NCBI RefSeq assembly: GCF_030814475.1
Contig: NZ_JAUSVF010000001.1
Span: 1 to 64,000, forward strand
Length of the DNA stretch: 64,000 nt
From: Pararhizobium capsulatum DSM 1112
Lineage (GTDB): Bacteria > Pseudomonadota > Alphaproteobacteria > Rhizobiales > Rhizobiaceae
Direction of reading: 5' to 3'
Part shown: in pieces, positions 29,703-38,600 of the stretch
Numbering within the stretch: position 1 is the first letter of the stretch
How the letters are laid out: each line of letters begins with the position of its first letter
Translations under genes and position numbers: made by a program
Notes under the pieces: model-generated
Seen by the model: the letters and a program-made list of their open reading frames with translations, nothing else
Databases searched by the model: none
Told to the model about the DNA's origin: nothing

Positions 29703-30473
29703 ATGTTTCACCCATCCTTGTTCAAGGGAATGAATGTGGTTGTGACCGGCGCGGGGCGCGGGATCGGCCTTGAAGTCGCGCGGCTGTTTCTCGATTGCGG
29801 CGCCCATGTGCTGCTGCATGCCGGCCGCGCCCCGCAAGGCGGAAAACCCGATTTCTTGCAAGCCGCTATAGAGGAAGCACGGGCGCATCTGGTGTATGGT
29901 GATTTCCTGACCGATCAGGGGATCGCAGATGTCCTGCGCCGGGCTGACAGCCTGTTCGAACAGGTGGATGTGCTGATCAACAATGCCGGAACCATGGTCG
30001 GGCGCTTTCCGGCCGGCGAGCTGACGGACGACCAGTACGAGACCGTCGTACAACTCAACCAGACTTCCGTGGTGGAGATTACCCGCGCGCTGCTGCCGCA
30101 GCTTCGCCGCTCGACACAGGGCGCCATCGTTAATACTGTCTCGATCTCGGCGATCACGGGCGGCAGCACCGGCTCGGCGATCTACTCCGCTACAAAGGCC
30201 TTTGTTGCGACCTATTCCAAGGCGCTGGCGCGGGAGCTTGCCCCCGATGGGATCCGGGTCAATTGTGTTTCGCCCGGAACGATCACCACCGATTTCCATG
30301 AACGATATTCGACGCCGGAAAAGCTCGAGGCGACCCGCAAGTCCATACCCCTGCAGCGCCTCGGTACGCCGGAGGATTGCGCGCCCGCCTATCTCTTCCT
30401 CGCATCGTCCGTGCTTTCCGGCTACATCACCGGCCAGGTGCTGGAGGTCAATGGCGGCCAGCTGATCTGCTGA
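29703..30473 (+). CDS. Short-chain dehydrogenase/reductase
   Basis: A 256-residue classical SDR. The NAD(P) motif is TGAGRGIG at about residues 16-23, followed by NNAG, the catalytic serine in VSISAITG and YSATK with the catalytic tyrosine and lysine; the C terminus has the usual SGYITGQVLEVNGGQ. The substrate is unknown. The ATG at 29703 has GGGAGG seven bases upstream. It is divergent from glpR and 28 bases upstream of a LysR gene on the same strand, so it may be co-transcribed with that regulator rather than with the glycerol genes. Confidence 0.9.
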   Translation: MFHPSLFKGMNVVVTGAGRGIGLEVARLFLDCGAHVLLHAGRAPQGGKPDFLQAAIEEARAHLVYGDFLTDQGIADVLRRADSLFEQVDVLINNAGTMVGRFPAGELTDDQYETVVQLNQTSVVEITRALLPQLRRSTQGAIVNTVSISAITGGSTGSAIYSATKAFVATYSKALARELAPDGIRVNCVSPGTITTDFHERYSTPEKLEATRKSIPLQRLGTPEDCAPAYLFLASSVLSGYITGQVLEVNGGQLIC

Positions 30474-30501
30474 CCGCGCCTCCTACCATGGACAGGCTCC
30501 T

Positions 30502-31395
30502 ATGATCGACAAGCTGGAATTCTTCATCGCGCTAGCGCAGGAGCGGCATTTCGGCCGGGCGGCCGAACTGAGCGGCATCACCCAGCCGACGCTTTCGGCA
30601 GCGATCCGCCAGCTGGAAGATCAGCTCGGGGTGATGCTCGTTATTCGCGGTGCCCGGTATCAAGGGCTGACACCGGAGGGGCAGCGGGTGCTGGAGTGGG
30701 CGCGCCGGATCGTTGGCGACAGCCGGACCATGCGCGAAGAGATGCGGGCCGCTCGCAAGGGACTTGTCGGACATATCCGGCTCGCGGCCGTACCGACGAC
30801 GCTTGCCATGGTGCCGAGCATCACCGGGCCATTTCAGGAAAAGCATCCTGAGGTCACCTTCAGCATCCTTTCCACCACATCGCTAAAAATCCTCGGCCTG
30901 CTCGAAAATCTCGAGGTCGATGCGGGGCTGACTTATCTCGAAAACGAGCCGTTGGGCCGGGTAACCAGCGTGCCGCTGCAGGTGGAGCGCTATCATCTGG
31001 TGACGGCGGCCGGCACGCCGCTTGCCGACCGCGACAGCGTGACGTGGAAGGAAGTCAGCAGTCTTCGGCTTTGTCTATTGACCGCCGATATGCAGAACCG
31101 GCGGATCATCAACCAGCATTTTGCCGAGGCTGGCGCAGTCGCTGCTCCGACGCTGGAATCGAACTCGATGATCGTGCTGTTTTCCCATGTCCGCACCGGC
31201 CACTGGGCGAGCATAATGCCATTTAACGTCGCGAATTCATTTGGTTTTCACAGCGATATCAAGATCATTCCAATCACGGAACCGGACGCGCATCATACCG
31301 TCGGACTGGTGGCGACACACCGCGAACCGTTCACGCCGCTCGTGTCGGCCCTTTTGCACGAAGCACGCATTCTGAGTGAGCAAAACATGGGTTGA
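30502..31395 (+). CDS. LysR family regulator, probably of formate dehydrogenase
   Basis: A 297-residue LysR-type protein with an N-terminal winged helix-turn-helix (ERHFGRAAELSGITQPTLSA region) and an effector-binding domain. It lies just upstream of fdsG in the same direction, the position of fdsR in other fds operons, so it is the likely activator or repressor of formate dehydrogenase. A perfect LysR-type palindrome overlaps its own stop codon and lies upstream of the operon. The role is inferred from position; the family is certain. Confidence 0.87.
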   Translation: MIDKLEFFIALAQERHFGRAAELSGITQPTLSAAIRQLEDQLGVMLVIRGARYQGLTPEGQRVLEWARRIVGDSRTMREEMRAARKGLVGHIRLAAVPTTLAMVPSITGPFQEKHPEVTFSILSTTSLKILGLLENLEVDAGLTYLENEPLGRVTSVPLQVERYHLVTAAGTPLADRDSVTWKEVSSLRLCLLTADMQNRRIINQHFAEAGAVAAPTLESNSMIVLFSHVRTGHWASIMPFNVANSFGFHSDIKIIPITEPDAHHTVGLVATHREPFTPLVSALLHEARILSEQNMG

Positions 31396-31410
31396 TAGAA
31401 ATTTTCTATC
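31394..31410. promoter_or_regulatory. LysR-type palindrome upstream of the fds operon
   Basis: GATAGAAA-T-TTTCTATC is a perfect 17-bp palindrome containing the T-N11-A LysR box. Its first two bases are the last two of the regulator's TGA stop codon, and it lies 160 bases before the fdsG start. Confidence 0.65.
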
Positions 31411-31570
31411 GATCGACGAAACAGCCGTATTGACCTGAAAGACCCCGACTGCGAAGCTTTTTCGCATGAAATGAGCGGCGCAGGGAGCTGGAGGCTTACC
31501 TGCTGCCGCAGCTGGCAACGGAAGTTGCCGCTTTGCGAACAGGCTCGATGCCTGTCTGGGAGGTTTGAAG

Positions 31571-32050
31571 GTGAATTTGCATATGCCTGTGCCGGATATC
31601 GACGCACGCACCCTGTCGATCGTCAACGATCTCAAGGGGCTCGAAGGGCCGCTTCTGCCGATCCTGCACGAGATCCAGGCCGAATTCGGCTATGTCCCTG
31701 AAGACTGCCTTCCGATCATCGCCCGCGAGCTCAATCTTTCACGCGCCGAAGTGCACGGCGTCGTGACCTTCTATCACGACTATCGCCGCCATCCCGCCGG
31801 CCGTCATGTTCTGAAGCTCTGTCGGGCTGAAGCCTGCCAATCCATGGGATCGGACAGGCTGGCGGAGAAGGTGAAGGCGCTGCTCGGTATCGATTTCCAT
31901 GAAACCACCGGGGACGGCGCGGTCACTTTGGAGCCAGTCTACTGTCTTGGCCTCTGTTCCACCGCACCCGCCGCGATGCTCGACGGCGAGGTGCACGGAA
32001 GGCTTGATGACGACGCGATTGCCGACCTCGTTGCGGAGGCCCGCCGATGA
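31571..32050 (+). CDS. fdsG: NAD-dependent formate dehydrogenase gamma subunit FdsG
   Basis: A 159-residue thioredoxin-like [2Fe-2S] protein of the NuoE (24 kDa) family. The four cluster ligands are in CRAEACQSMG and YCLGLCSTAP. In the FdsGBA complex it sits beside the FMN-NADH unit FdsB in the cytoplasm. The GTG at 31571 is preceded by GGGAGG seven bases upstream; an in-frame ATG at 31583 is a weaker alternative. Its stop overlaps the fdsB start by four bases. Confidence 0.93.
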   Translation: MNLHMPVPDIDARTLSIVNDLKGLEGPLLPILHEIQAEFGYVPEDCLPIIARELNLSRAEVHGVVTFYHDYRRHPAGRHVLKLCRAEACQSMGSDRLAEKVKALLGIDFHETTGDGAVTLEPVYCLGLCSTAPAAMLDGEVHGRLDDDAIADLVAEARR

Positions 32051-33603
32051 CCGTCACGATCTTCGTTCCCCGCGATGCCGCTGCCCTTGCCGTCGGCGCC
32101 GACAAGGTGGCAGCCGCCATCGAGAAGGAAATCGCTGCTCGCGGCGTCGATGCGCGCATCGTGCGCAACGGTTCACGCGGCATGCTCTGGCTGGAGCCGC
32201 TGGTCGAGGTGCGTGCGGATCACGGCCGCATCGCCTACGGGCCGGTACGTCCTTCGGATGTCGCCTCGCTCTTTGACGCGGGCTTCCTTGAAGGTGGCGC
32301 GCATCCGCTCTGTCATGGACAGACCCACGACATTCCCTTTTATGCGAGCCAGACGCGCCTCACCTTTTCGCGTTGCGGCGTCACCGATCCGCTGTCGCTC
32401 GACGACTATCGCCAGTATCGCGGCCTGACAGGGCTCGAAAAGGCGATTTCCATGGCGCCGGCCGAGATCGTCAAGGAAGTGACCGACAGCGGCCTGCGCG
32501 GCCGCGGCGGCGCGGGCTTCCCGACGGGCATCAAGTGGAAGACGGTGATGGATGCGGCGGGTCCGCAGAAATACATCGTCTGCAACGCCGACGAAGGTGA
32601 TAGCGCCACCTTTGCCGACCGGATGATCATGGAAGGCGATCCCTTCGTGCTGATCGAAGGCATGGCGATCGCCGGCATCGCGACCGGCGCGACCAAGGGT
32701 TATGTCTATATCCGCTCGGAATATCCGCACGCAATCGCTGTCATGGACGAGGCCGTCCGCATCGCGCGCCAAGAAAAGATACTAGGGGCCTCGGTGCTCG
32801 GTTCTGCGTATGCGTTCGACATGGAAGTGCGCAGCGGTGCAGGCGCCTATGTCTGCGGCGAGGAGACGTCACTGCTGAACAGCCTGGAAGGCAGGCGCGG
32901 AATCGTGCGCGCCAAGCCGCCGCTGCCGGCGCTGCAAGGCTTTCTAGGACGACCGACCGTCGTCAACAATGTGATGTCGCTTGCCTCCGTGCCGGTCATT
33001 CTCGACCGGGGTGCCGGCTTCTACCGCGATTTCGGCATGGGCCGCTCGCGCGGCACGATCCCGATCCAGATCGCCGGCAACGTCAAGCATGGCGGCCTCT
33101 ATGAGGTCGCCTTCGGCCTGACGCTTGGCGAGATCGTCGAGAAGATCGGCGGCGGCACGGCAAGCGGCCGGCCGGTCAAGGCCGTGCAGGTCGGCGGGCC
33201 GCTCGGGGCCTATTTTCCGGTCTCGATGTTCGACACGCCATTCGACTACGAAGCCTTTGCTGCAAGGGACGGCCTTATCGGCCATGCCGGCATCACCGTC
33301 TTCGACGATACGGTCGATATGCTGAAGCAGGCACGCTTCGCGATGGAGTTCTGCGCGATCGAAAGCTGCGGCAAGTGCACGCCCTGCCGCATCGGCTCGA
33401 CGCGTGGCGTCGAAACGGCAGACAAGATCGCCCGCGGTATTGAGCCGGAGAAGAACAAGGTGCTGCTCGCCGATCTCTGCAACACGATGAAATTCGGCTC
33501 GCTCTGTGCGCTGGGCGGATTCACACCCTATCCGGTGATGAGCGCGATGACGCATTTCCCGGAAGATTTTTCGCCGGCGCCGGTGGTGGAGGCTGCGGAA
33601 TGA
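32047..33603 (+). CDS. fdsB: NAD-dependent formate dehydrogenase beta subunit FdsB
   Basis: A 518-residue flavoprotein of the NuoF (51 kDa) family with an N-terminal thioredoxin-like extension of about 120 residues. The NADH/FMN site is seen as LRGRGGAGFPTGIKW and YIVCNADEGDSATFADR, and the [4Fe-4S] ligands as ESCGKCTPCR plus a distal cysteine in SLCALGG. It passes electrons from the formate-oxidising subunit FdsA to NAD+. ATG overlaps the fdsG stop (ATGA), and its own stop overlaps the next gene the same way. Confidence 0.94.
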   Translation: MTVTIFVPRDAAALAVGADKVAAAIEKEIAARGVDARIVRNGSRGMLWLEPLVEVRADHGRIAYGPVRPSDVASLFDAGFLEGGAHPLCHGQTHDIPFYASQTRLTFSRCGVTDPLSLDDYRQYRGLTGLEKAISMAPAEIVKEVTDSGLRGRGGAGFPTGIKWKTVMDAAGPQKYIVCNADEGDSATFADRMIMEGDPFVLIEGMAIAGIATGATKGYVYIRSEYPHAIAVMDEAVRIARQEKILGASVLGSAYAFDMEVRSGAGAYVCGEETSLLNSLEGRRGIVRAKPPLPALQGFLGRPTVVNNVMSLASVPVILDRGAGFYRDFGMGRSRGTIPIQIAGNVKHGGLYEVAFGLTLGEIVEKIGGGTASGRPVKAVQVGGPLGAYFPVSMFDTPFDYEAFAARDGLIGHAGITVFDDTVDMLKQARFAMEFCAIESCGKCTPCRIGSTRGVETADKIARGIEPEKNKVLLADLCNTMKFGSLCALGGFTPYPVMSAMTHFPEDFSPAPVVEAAE

Positions 33604-33851
33604 GCGAGCCGGAAAAGGTCAAAGGTCCAGCCTCCTACTTCCCCTCGATCGAGAAGAAGTACGGCCAGCCGATCGAGCACTGGAAAGCGATCGTTCGCGC
33701 GCAGGAAGGCAAGGCCCATATGCAGATTGTGGCGTTCCTGAAGGAAACACACGGCCTGGGCCATGGCCATGCCAACGCGCTTGTCGCGGCGACGCTCGCC
33801 GAGACCAAGTCCCAAGAATTGCCCGGAGGTTCCCATGTCTCTCGTTCCTGA
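33600..33851 (+). CDS. DUF4287-type small protein within the fds operon
   Basis: An 83-residue soluble protein with the features of the DUF4287 family: GPASYFPSIEKKYGQPIEHW near the start, then HMQIVAFLKETHGLGHGHANALVA. It is translated from an ATGA overlap with fdsB, and its last 17 bases overlap the start of fdsA, whose ribosome site lies inside it. This tight packing implies coordinate synthesis with the formate dehydrogenase. No function is known; an assembly or regulatory role is only a guess. Confidence 0.82.
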   Translation: MSEPEKVKGPASYFPSIEKKYGQPIEHWKAIVRAQEGKAHMQIVAFLKETHGLGHGHANALVAATLAETKSQELPGGSHVSRS

Positions 33852-36714
33852 AATCGACTACGGCACGCCCGTCTCCCGCTCAGAGAAGATGGTGACGCTG
33901 ACCATTGACGGTCGCGAGATCAGCGTGCCGGAAGGCACCTCGATCATGCGCGCCTCCGTGGAAGCGGGCATCAAGGTGCCGAAACTCTGCGCCACCGACA
34001 TGGTGGATGCCTTCGGCTCCTGCCGCCTCTGTCTCGTCGAGATCGAGGGCCGCAACGGCACGCCGGCCTCCTGCACGACGCCGGTCGCACCCGGCCTCAA
34101 GGTGCACACCCAGACCTCACGGCTGAAAGACATCCGCAAGGGCGTGATGGAGCTCTATATCTCCGACCACCCGCTCGACTGTCTGACCTGTGCCGCCAAT
34201 GGCGACTGCGAGCTGCAGGACATGGCTGGCGCCGTCGGCCTGCGCGATGTGCGCTACGGCTACGAGGGCGACAACCACGTCAAGGCCCGGGACAATGGCG
34301 AAGCCAATACCCGCTGGATGCCGAAGGACGAATCGAACCCCTATTTCACCTATGATCCTTCCAAGTGCATCGTCTGTTCGCGCTGCGTGCGCGCCTGCGA
34401 GGAAGTGCAAGGCACCTTTGCGCTGACGATCGAGGGCCGCGGCTTCGACAGCCGCGTGTCGCCCGGCATGCACGAGAATTTCCTCGCCTCCGAATGCGTC
34501 TCCTGCGGCGCCTGTGTACAGGCCTGCCCGACGGCGACGCTGACGGAGAAATCTGTCATCGAGATCGGCCAGCCGGAACATTCGGTCGTCACCACCTGCG
34601 CCTATTGCGGCGTCGGCTGTTCCTTCAAGGCGGAGATGCGCGGCGAGGAACTCGTGCGCATGGTGCCGTGGAAAGACGGCAAGGCCAATCGTGGCCACTC
34701 CTGCGTCAAGGGCCGCTTCGCCTATGGCTACTCCACCCACAAGGAACGCATCCTCAACCCGATGATCCGCGAAAAGGTCTCTGACCCCTGGCGGGAAGTG
34801 ACTTGGGAAGAGGCCTACGCTCACGTCGCCTCTGAATTCCGCCGCATCCAGTATCAGTACGGCCGCGAATCGATCGGTGGCATTACCTCCTCGCGCTGCA
34901 CCAACGAAGAGACCTTCCTCGTGCAGAAGCTGGTGCGCGCCGGTTTCGGCAACAACAATGTCGATACCTGCGCCCGCGTCTGTCATTCGCCCACCGGCTA
35001 CGGCCTCGGCCAGGCCTTCGGCACGTCTGCCGGCACCCAGGATTTCGATTCGGTCGAACAGACTGACGTGGTCATCATCATCGGCGCCAATCCGACGGAC
35101 GGGCATCCGGTCTTCGGCTCGCGCCTCAAGAAGCGGCTGCGCCAGGGCGCCAAGCTGATCGTCATCGATCCGCGCCGCACCGATATCGTCCGCTCCCCCC
35201 ATATCGAGGCGGCCTATCACCTGCCGCTGAAACCCGGCACCAATGTCGCCATCATGACGGCGCTCGCCCATGTGATCGTCACCGAGGGGCTCTACGACGA
35301 AAAATTCATCCGCGAACGGTGTGACTGGTCGGAATTTGAGGACTGGGCCGCATTCGTTTCGGACGAGACCCACAGCCCGGAAGCCATCGAGAAATATACC
35401 GGCGTGAACCCGGAGGACCTGCGTGGCGCTGCCCGCCTGTTTGCGACTGGCGGTAACGGCTCCATCTATTACGGCCTTGGGGTCACCGAACACAGCCAGG
35501 GCTCGACCACGGTCATGGCGATTGCCAACCTTGCCATGGCAACCGGCAATATCGGCCGGCCCGGCGTCGGCGTAAACCCGCTGCGCGGCCAGAACAACGT
35601 GCAGGGCTCCTGCGACATGGGCTCGTTCCCGCACGAGCTGCCCGGCTATCGCCACGTCTCGGATGATGCCACCCGCGATATCTTCGAAAAGCTCTGGGGC
35701 GTCACCCTTTCCCACGAGCCGGGGCTTCGCATTCCCAACATGCTGGATGCGGCCGTCGATGGTTCGTTCAAGGGGCTCTACATCCAGGGCGAGGACATTC
35801 TTCAGTCCGACCCCGACACCAAGCATGTTGCCGCCGGCCTTGCCGCAATGGAATGCGTCGTCGTGCAGGACCTGTTCCTTAACGAAACCGCCAACTATGC
35901 CCATGTCTTCCTGCCGGGCTCGACCTTCCTCGAAAAGGACGGCACCTTCACCAATGCCGAGCGCCGCATCAACCGCGTGCGCAAGGTGATGACGCCGAGG
36001 AACGGCTATGCCGACTGGGAGGTGACGCAGAAGCTGGCGCAGGCCATGGGTCTCGGCTGGAACTACAGCCATCCTTCTGAAATCATGGACGAGATCGCGG
36101 TGACGACGCCGAGCTTTGCGCTCGTGTCCTATGATTATCTGGAGAAGATGGGCTCGGTTCAGTGGCCCTGCAACGAGAAGACGCCGCTGGGATCACCGAT
36201 CATGCACATCGACGGCTTCGTGCGTGGCAAGGGCAAGTTTATCCGCACCGAATACGTGGCAACGGACGAGCGGACCGGACCGCGCTTCCCGTTGCTGCTG
36301 ACCACCGGCCGCATTCTCAGCCAGTACAATGTGGGCGCCCAGACGCGCCGTACCGAAAATGTTGTCTGGCACGAGGAGGACCGGCTGGAAATCCATGCGC
36401 ATGATGCCGAAAACCGCGGGATTCACGATGGCGACTGGATCAAACTCACCAGCCGCTCCGGCGACACTACGCTTCGCGCGCTGATCACCGACCGCGTGGC
36501 GCCGGGCGTGGTCTACACCACCTTCCATCACCCGACGACCCAGGCCAACGTCATCACCACGGATTTCTCCGACTGGGCGACCAACTGCCCGGAATACAAG
36601 GTGACCGCCGTGCAGGTCTCACCCTCCAACGGGCCTTCGGACTGGCAGGTGGAATATGACGAGCAGGCCCGCCAGTCACGGCGGATCGTCGCCAAGCTCG
36701 AGGCGGCGGAATAG
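33835..36714 (+). CDS. fdsA: NAD-dependent formate dehydrogenase alpha subunit FdsA
   Basis: A 959-residue molybdenum enzyme that oxidises formate to CO2. In order: a plant-type [2Fe-2S] domain (CATDMVDAFGSCRLCLVEI), a Cys/His [4Fe-4S] site (HPLDCLTCAANGDCELQ), two ferredoxin-type clusters (CIVCSRCVRACEE and CVSCGACVQACP), the [4Fe-4S] of the catalytic domain (CAYCGVGC) and the bis-MGD domains. The molybdenum ligand should be cysteine 383 followed by histidine 384 (CARVCHSPTG); this is a cysteine, not selenocysteine, enzyme. The C-terminal dinucleotide-binding domain is complete. The ATG at 33835 has CGGAGG five bases upstream. Confidence 0.95.
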   Translation: MSLVPEIDYGTPVSRSEKMVTLTIDGREISVPEGTSIMRASVEAGIKVPKLCATDMVDAFGSCRLCLVEIEGRNGTPASCTTPVAPGLKVHTQTSRLKDIRKGVMELYISDHPLDCLTCAANGDCELQDMAGAVGLRDVRYGYEGDNHVKARDNGEANTRWMPKDESNPYFTYDPSKCIVCSRCVRACEEVQGTFALTIEGRGFDSRVSPGMHENFLASECVSCGACVQACPTATLTEKSVIEIGQPEHSVVTTCAYCGVGCSFKAEMRGEELVRMVPWKDGKANRGHSCVKGRFAYGYSTHKERILNPMIREKVSDPWREVTWEEAYAHVASEFRRIQYQYGRESIGGITSSRCTNEETFLVQKLVRAGFGNNNVDTCARVCHSPTGYGLGQAFGTSAGTQDFDSVEQTDVVIIIGANPTDGHPVFGSRLKKRLRQGAKLIVIDPRRTDIVRSPHIEAAYHLPLKPGTNVAIMTALAHVIVTEGLYDEKFIRERCDWSEFEDWAAFVSDETHSPEAIEKYTGVNPEDLRGAARLFATGGNGSIYYGLGVTEHSQGSTTVMAIANLAMATGNIGRPGVGVNPLRGQNNVQGSCDMGSFPHELPGYRHVSDDATRDIFEKLWGVTLSHEPGLRIPNMLDAAVDGSFKGLYIQGEDILQSDPDTKHVAAGLAAMECVVVQDLFLNETANYAHVFLPGSTFLEKDGTFTNAERRINRVRKVMTPRNGYADWEVTQKLAQAMGLGWNYSHPSEIMDEIAVTTPSFALVSYDYLEKMGSVQWPCNEKTPLGSPIMHIDGFVRGKGKFIRTEYVATDERTGPRFPLLLTTGRILSQYNVGAQTRRTENVVWHEEDRLEIHAHDAENRGIHDGDWIKLTSRSGDTTLRALITDRVAPGVVYTTFHHPTTQANVITTDFSDWATNCPEYKVTAVQVSPSNGPSDWQVEYDEQARQSRRIVAKLEAAE

Positions 36715-37027
36715 GACCGGGAATGCGGAGTTTGGCGCAGCGCCTGTTTGATCAACCCTTTTCTCCCTTATGGGGCGAAAGGAGCAAATTACATGCTCCG
36801 TCGTCCCCTCTCCCCGCCTGCGGGGAGAGGGCTAGGGTGAGGGGCAACATCTCTACGCTTATGGTTGCCCCAGCGCGCGCCTTATCCGGCCTGCCTGCTA
36901 CCTTCTCCCCGCCAGCGGGGAGAAGGGATATGCCGCGCCCTCCATCGTCCACAATTCTCCTTTTTGAGAGAGCGGACAATCGCGATCGCGCCCTGCCGAT
37001 CTCGTCTCGGGAGGGAGAGGTGGCTTT
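36715..37027. other. Intergenic region between fdsA and fdhD filled by palindromes
   Basis: No coding frame is credible here. Nearly the whole stretch is made of the palindromic modules annotated at 36752-36931. It separates fdsA from fdhD, which in many fds operons are close together. Confidence 0.6.
36752..36931. repeat. Rhizobial-type intergenic palindromic repeat cluster
   Basis: Three palindromes related to those at 20760-20910. Two are perfect 12-bp stems: CCCTCTCCCCGC with GCGGGGAGAGGG (36806-36831) and CCTTCTCCCCGC with GCGGGGAGAAGG (36901-36926). The first, near 36757-36783, is imperfect (TTCTCCC-TTAT-GGGGCGAA). CTAGGGTGAGGGGC follows the second. Confidence 0.82.
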
Positions 37028-37855
37028 GTGACCTCCTTCAAAACCACAACCAAAGTCCGCGAAACCTTCCGCCGCAAAGGTATCCTCGGCGAAGGCGAAC
37101 GCACCGTCCCGGAGGAGACGCCGGTTGCGTTCAGCTATGGCGGCTCGACCCATGCCGTGATGATGGCGACCCCGGCCGATCTGGAGGATTTCGCCGTCGG
37201 CTTCAGCCTGACCGAAGGCATCGTCACGAACGGCGGCGAGATCGAGGAAATCGGGATCGAGGCTAGCGAGATCGGCATCGACCTGCAGATCCGCCTCGTG
37301 GACGAGCGTAACGACAGGCTTGTGGCCCGCCGCCGCCATATGGCCGGGCCGGTGGGGTGCGGGCTCTGCGGCATCGAATCGATCGAGGAGGCCGTGCGGC
37401 CGACCCCTGCCGTCAACACGTCTCCGCTGCGGATGCGCGAAAACGACATCGTCGCGGCTGTTGCCGAACTAGGCGCCCGTCAGCCGCTGCATTTCGAGAC
37501 GCGCGCGGTTCATGGCGCCGGCTTCTACGTGCCCGGCAAGGGCATTGTCGCCGTGCGCGAGGATGTCGGCCGCCACAATGCGCTAGACAAGCTTATCGGC
37601 GCCATCGCTCGGGCCGGCTACCCCGGGCGGGATGGGGCGATTGTCGTCACCAGTCGGGTCTCGGTCGAAATGGTGCAGAAGACCGCGATCATCGGCAGCC
37701 CCGTCATCATCGCCATCTCGGCCCCGACGGCGCTTGCCATCCGCGCGGCCGACAAGGCAGGCATGACGCTGGTTGCGCTGGTGCGCGGCGACGACTTCGA
37801 GATCTTTACCCAAAATGACCGCATATCTGCAGGAGCAGCCGCCGATGTCGCATGA
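37028..37855 (+). CDS. fdhD: Formate dehydrogenase accessory sulfurtransferase FdhD
   Basis: A 275-residue FdhD/FdsC-family protein. It binds bis-MGD and moves sulfur from a cysteine desulfurase to the molybdenum cofactor of formate dehydrogenase. The redox motif is GCGLCG at about residue 115; VREDVGRHNALDKLIG and VTSRVSVEMVQK are the other family signatures. A GTG start at 37028 is used, with GGAGAGG about nine bases upstream. It overlaps fdsD by 11 bases at its 3' end. Confidence 0.93.
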   Translation: MTSFKTTTKVRETFRRKGILGEGERTVPEETPVAFSYGGSTHAVMMATPADLEDFAVGFSLTEGIVTNGGEIEEIGIEASEIGIDLQIRLVDERNDRLVARRRHMAGPVGCGLCGIESIEEAVRPTPAVNTSPLRMRENDIVAAVAELGARQPLHFETRAVHGAGFYVPGKGIVAVREDVGRHNALDKLIGAIARAGYPGRDGAIVVTSRVSVEMVQKTAIIGSPVIIAISAPTALAIRAADKAGMTLVALVRGDDFEIFTQNDRISAGAAADVA

Positions 37856-38108
37856 CGAACCGCACAAGACGACGGACGACAAGCTGGTCTATATGGCAAA
37901 CCAGATCGCCACCTTCTTCAAATCCCAGCCGGAAGGAGAACGTGCGGCAGGCATTGCCGGCCATATCAACAAATTCTGGGAACAGCGCATGCGCCGCGCC
38001 TTTTTCGCAATGATCGACAAGGGCGATCCGCGCTTCGACCCGCTTGTCGTGGCAGCAGCGACGCATATCAAGCGACCTGCCGATGTGGGGCAGACCACCC
38101 AAGCCTGA
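37845..38108 (+). CDS. fdsD: Formate dehydrogenase delta subunit FdsD
   Basis: An 87-residue protein of the FdsD family (VYMANQIATFFKSQPEG and INKFWEQRMRR are typical). It is needed for active FdsGBA in other bacteria and acts with the FdhD-like chaperone. The ATG at 37845 is supported by AGGAG nine bases upstream and lies inside the end of fdhD; the earlier ATG at 37815 lacks a site. It is the last gene of the formate set. Confidence 0.9.
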   Translation: MSHDEPHKTTDDKLVYMANQIATFFKSQPEGERAAGIAGHINKFWEQRMRRAFFAMIDKGDPRFDPLVVAAATHIKRPADVGQTTQA

Positions 38109-38146
38109 TCTATTGAACCAGTTATCCCAGCTCTGCAAATCGCGAA

Positions 38147-38578
38147 TCATCGACTGATTCGCGTCGAGAGAACGACGGATGAGAGTGTGCGCTCCACCCC
38201 GTCTATTTCCCCGATCCTGTCGATGATCAGGTCGAGCGCGCTGATCGAAGGGGCGGCGACGATGGCGATCAGGTCGAAGCTGCCGCTGACGGAATGCAGG
38301 GTGCGCACTTCCTGAAGCGCATGCAGTTCCTGCGTCACCCGCGCCAGGGCCTTGGGCGCCAGCGTGATCAGCACATGGGCCTTGACGAGGCCCTGCTCGA
38401 AATCATCCGAAAGCCGGATGCCATAACCGGCGATCACACCATCCCGCTCCAGCTTCTCGATCCTCGACTGAACCGTCGTACGCGACAGGCCGAGCTTTCG
38501 CGCCAGCATCGCCGTGGGCATCCGGGCGTTTTCACTGAGCAGTGACAAAAGCTGGCGGTCTTTGTCCGATATCGTCAT
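38147..38578 (-). CDS. Lrp/AsnC family transcriptional regulator
   Basis: A 143-residue regulator. Residues 1-55 hold the helix-turn-helix (DKDRQLLSLLSENARMPTAM, LGLSRTTVQSRIEKLERDGV), and the rest is the RAM ligand-binding domain (LHSVSGSFDLIAIVA). The ATG at 38578 is preferred over a TTG at 38599. It is divergent from a saccharopine-dehydrogenase-like gene 124 bases away, with a palindrome between them, so it probably responds to an amino acid such as lysine and controls that gene. The effector is inferred. Confidence 0.9.
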   Translation of the reverse strand: MTISDKDRQLLSLLSENARMPTAMLARKLGLSRTTVQSRIEKLERDGVIAGYGIRLSDDFEQGLVKAHVLITLAPKALARVTQELHALQEVRTLHSVSGSFDLIAIVAAPSISALDLIIDRIGEIDGVERTLSSVVLSTRISR

Positions 38579-38600
38579 TTCATCAAACCTGATCGTCAAT

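Noticed and set aside
34117..36072. A 651-codon minus-strand frame
   Set aside because: Antisense to fdsA; no recognisable protein features.
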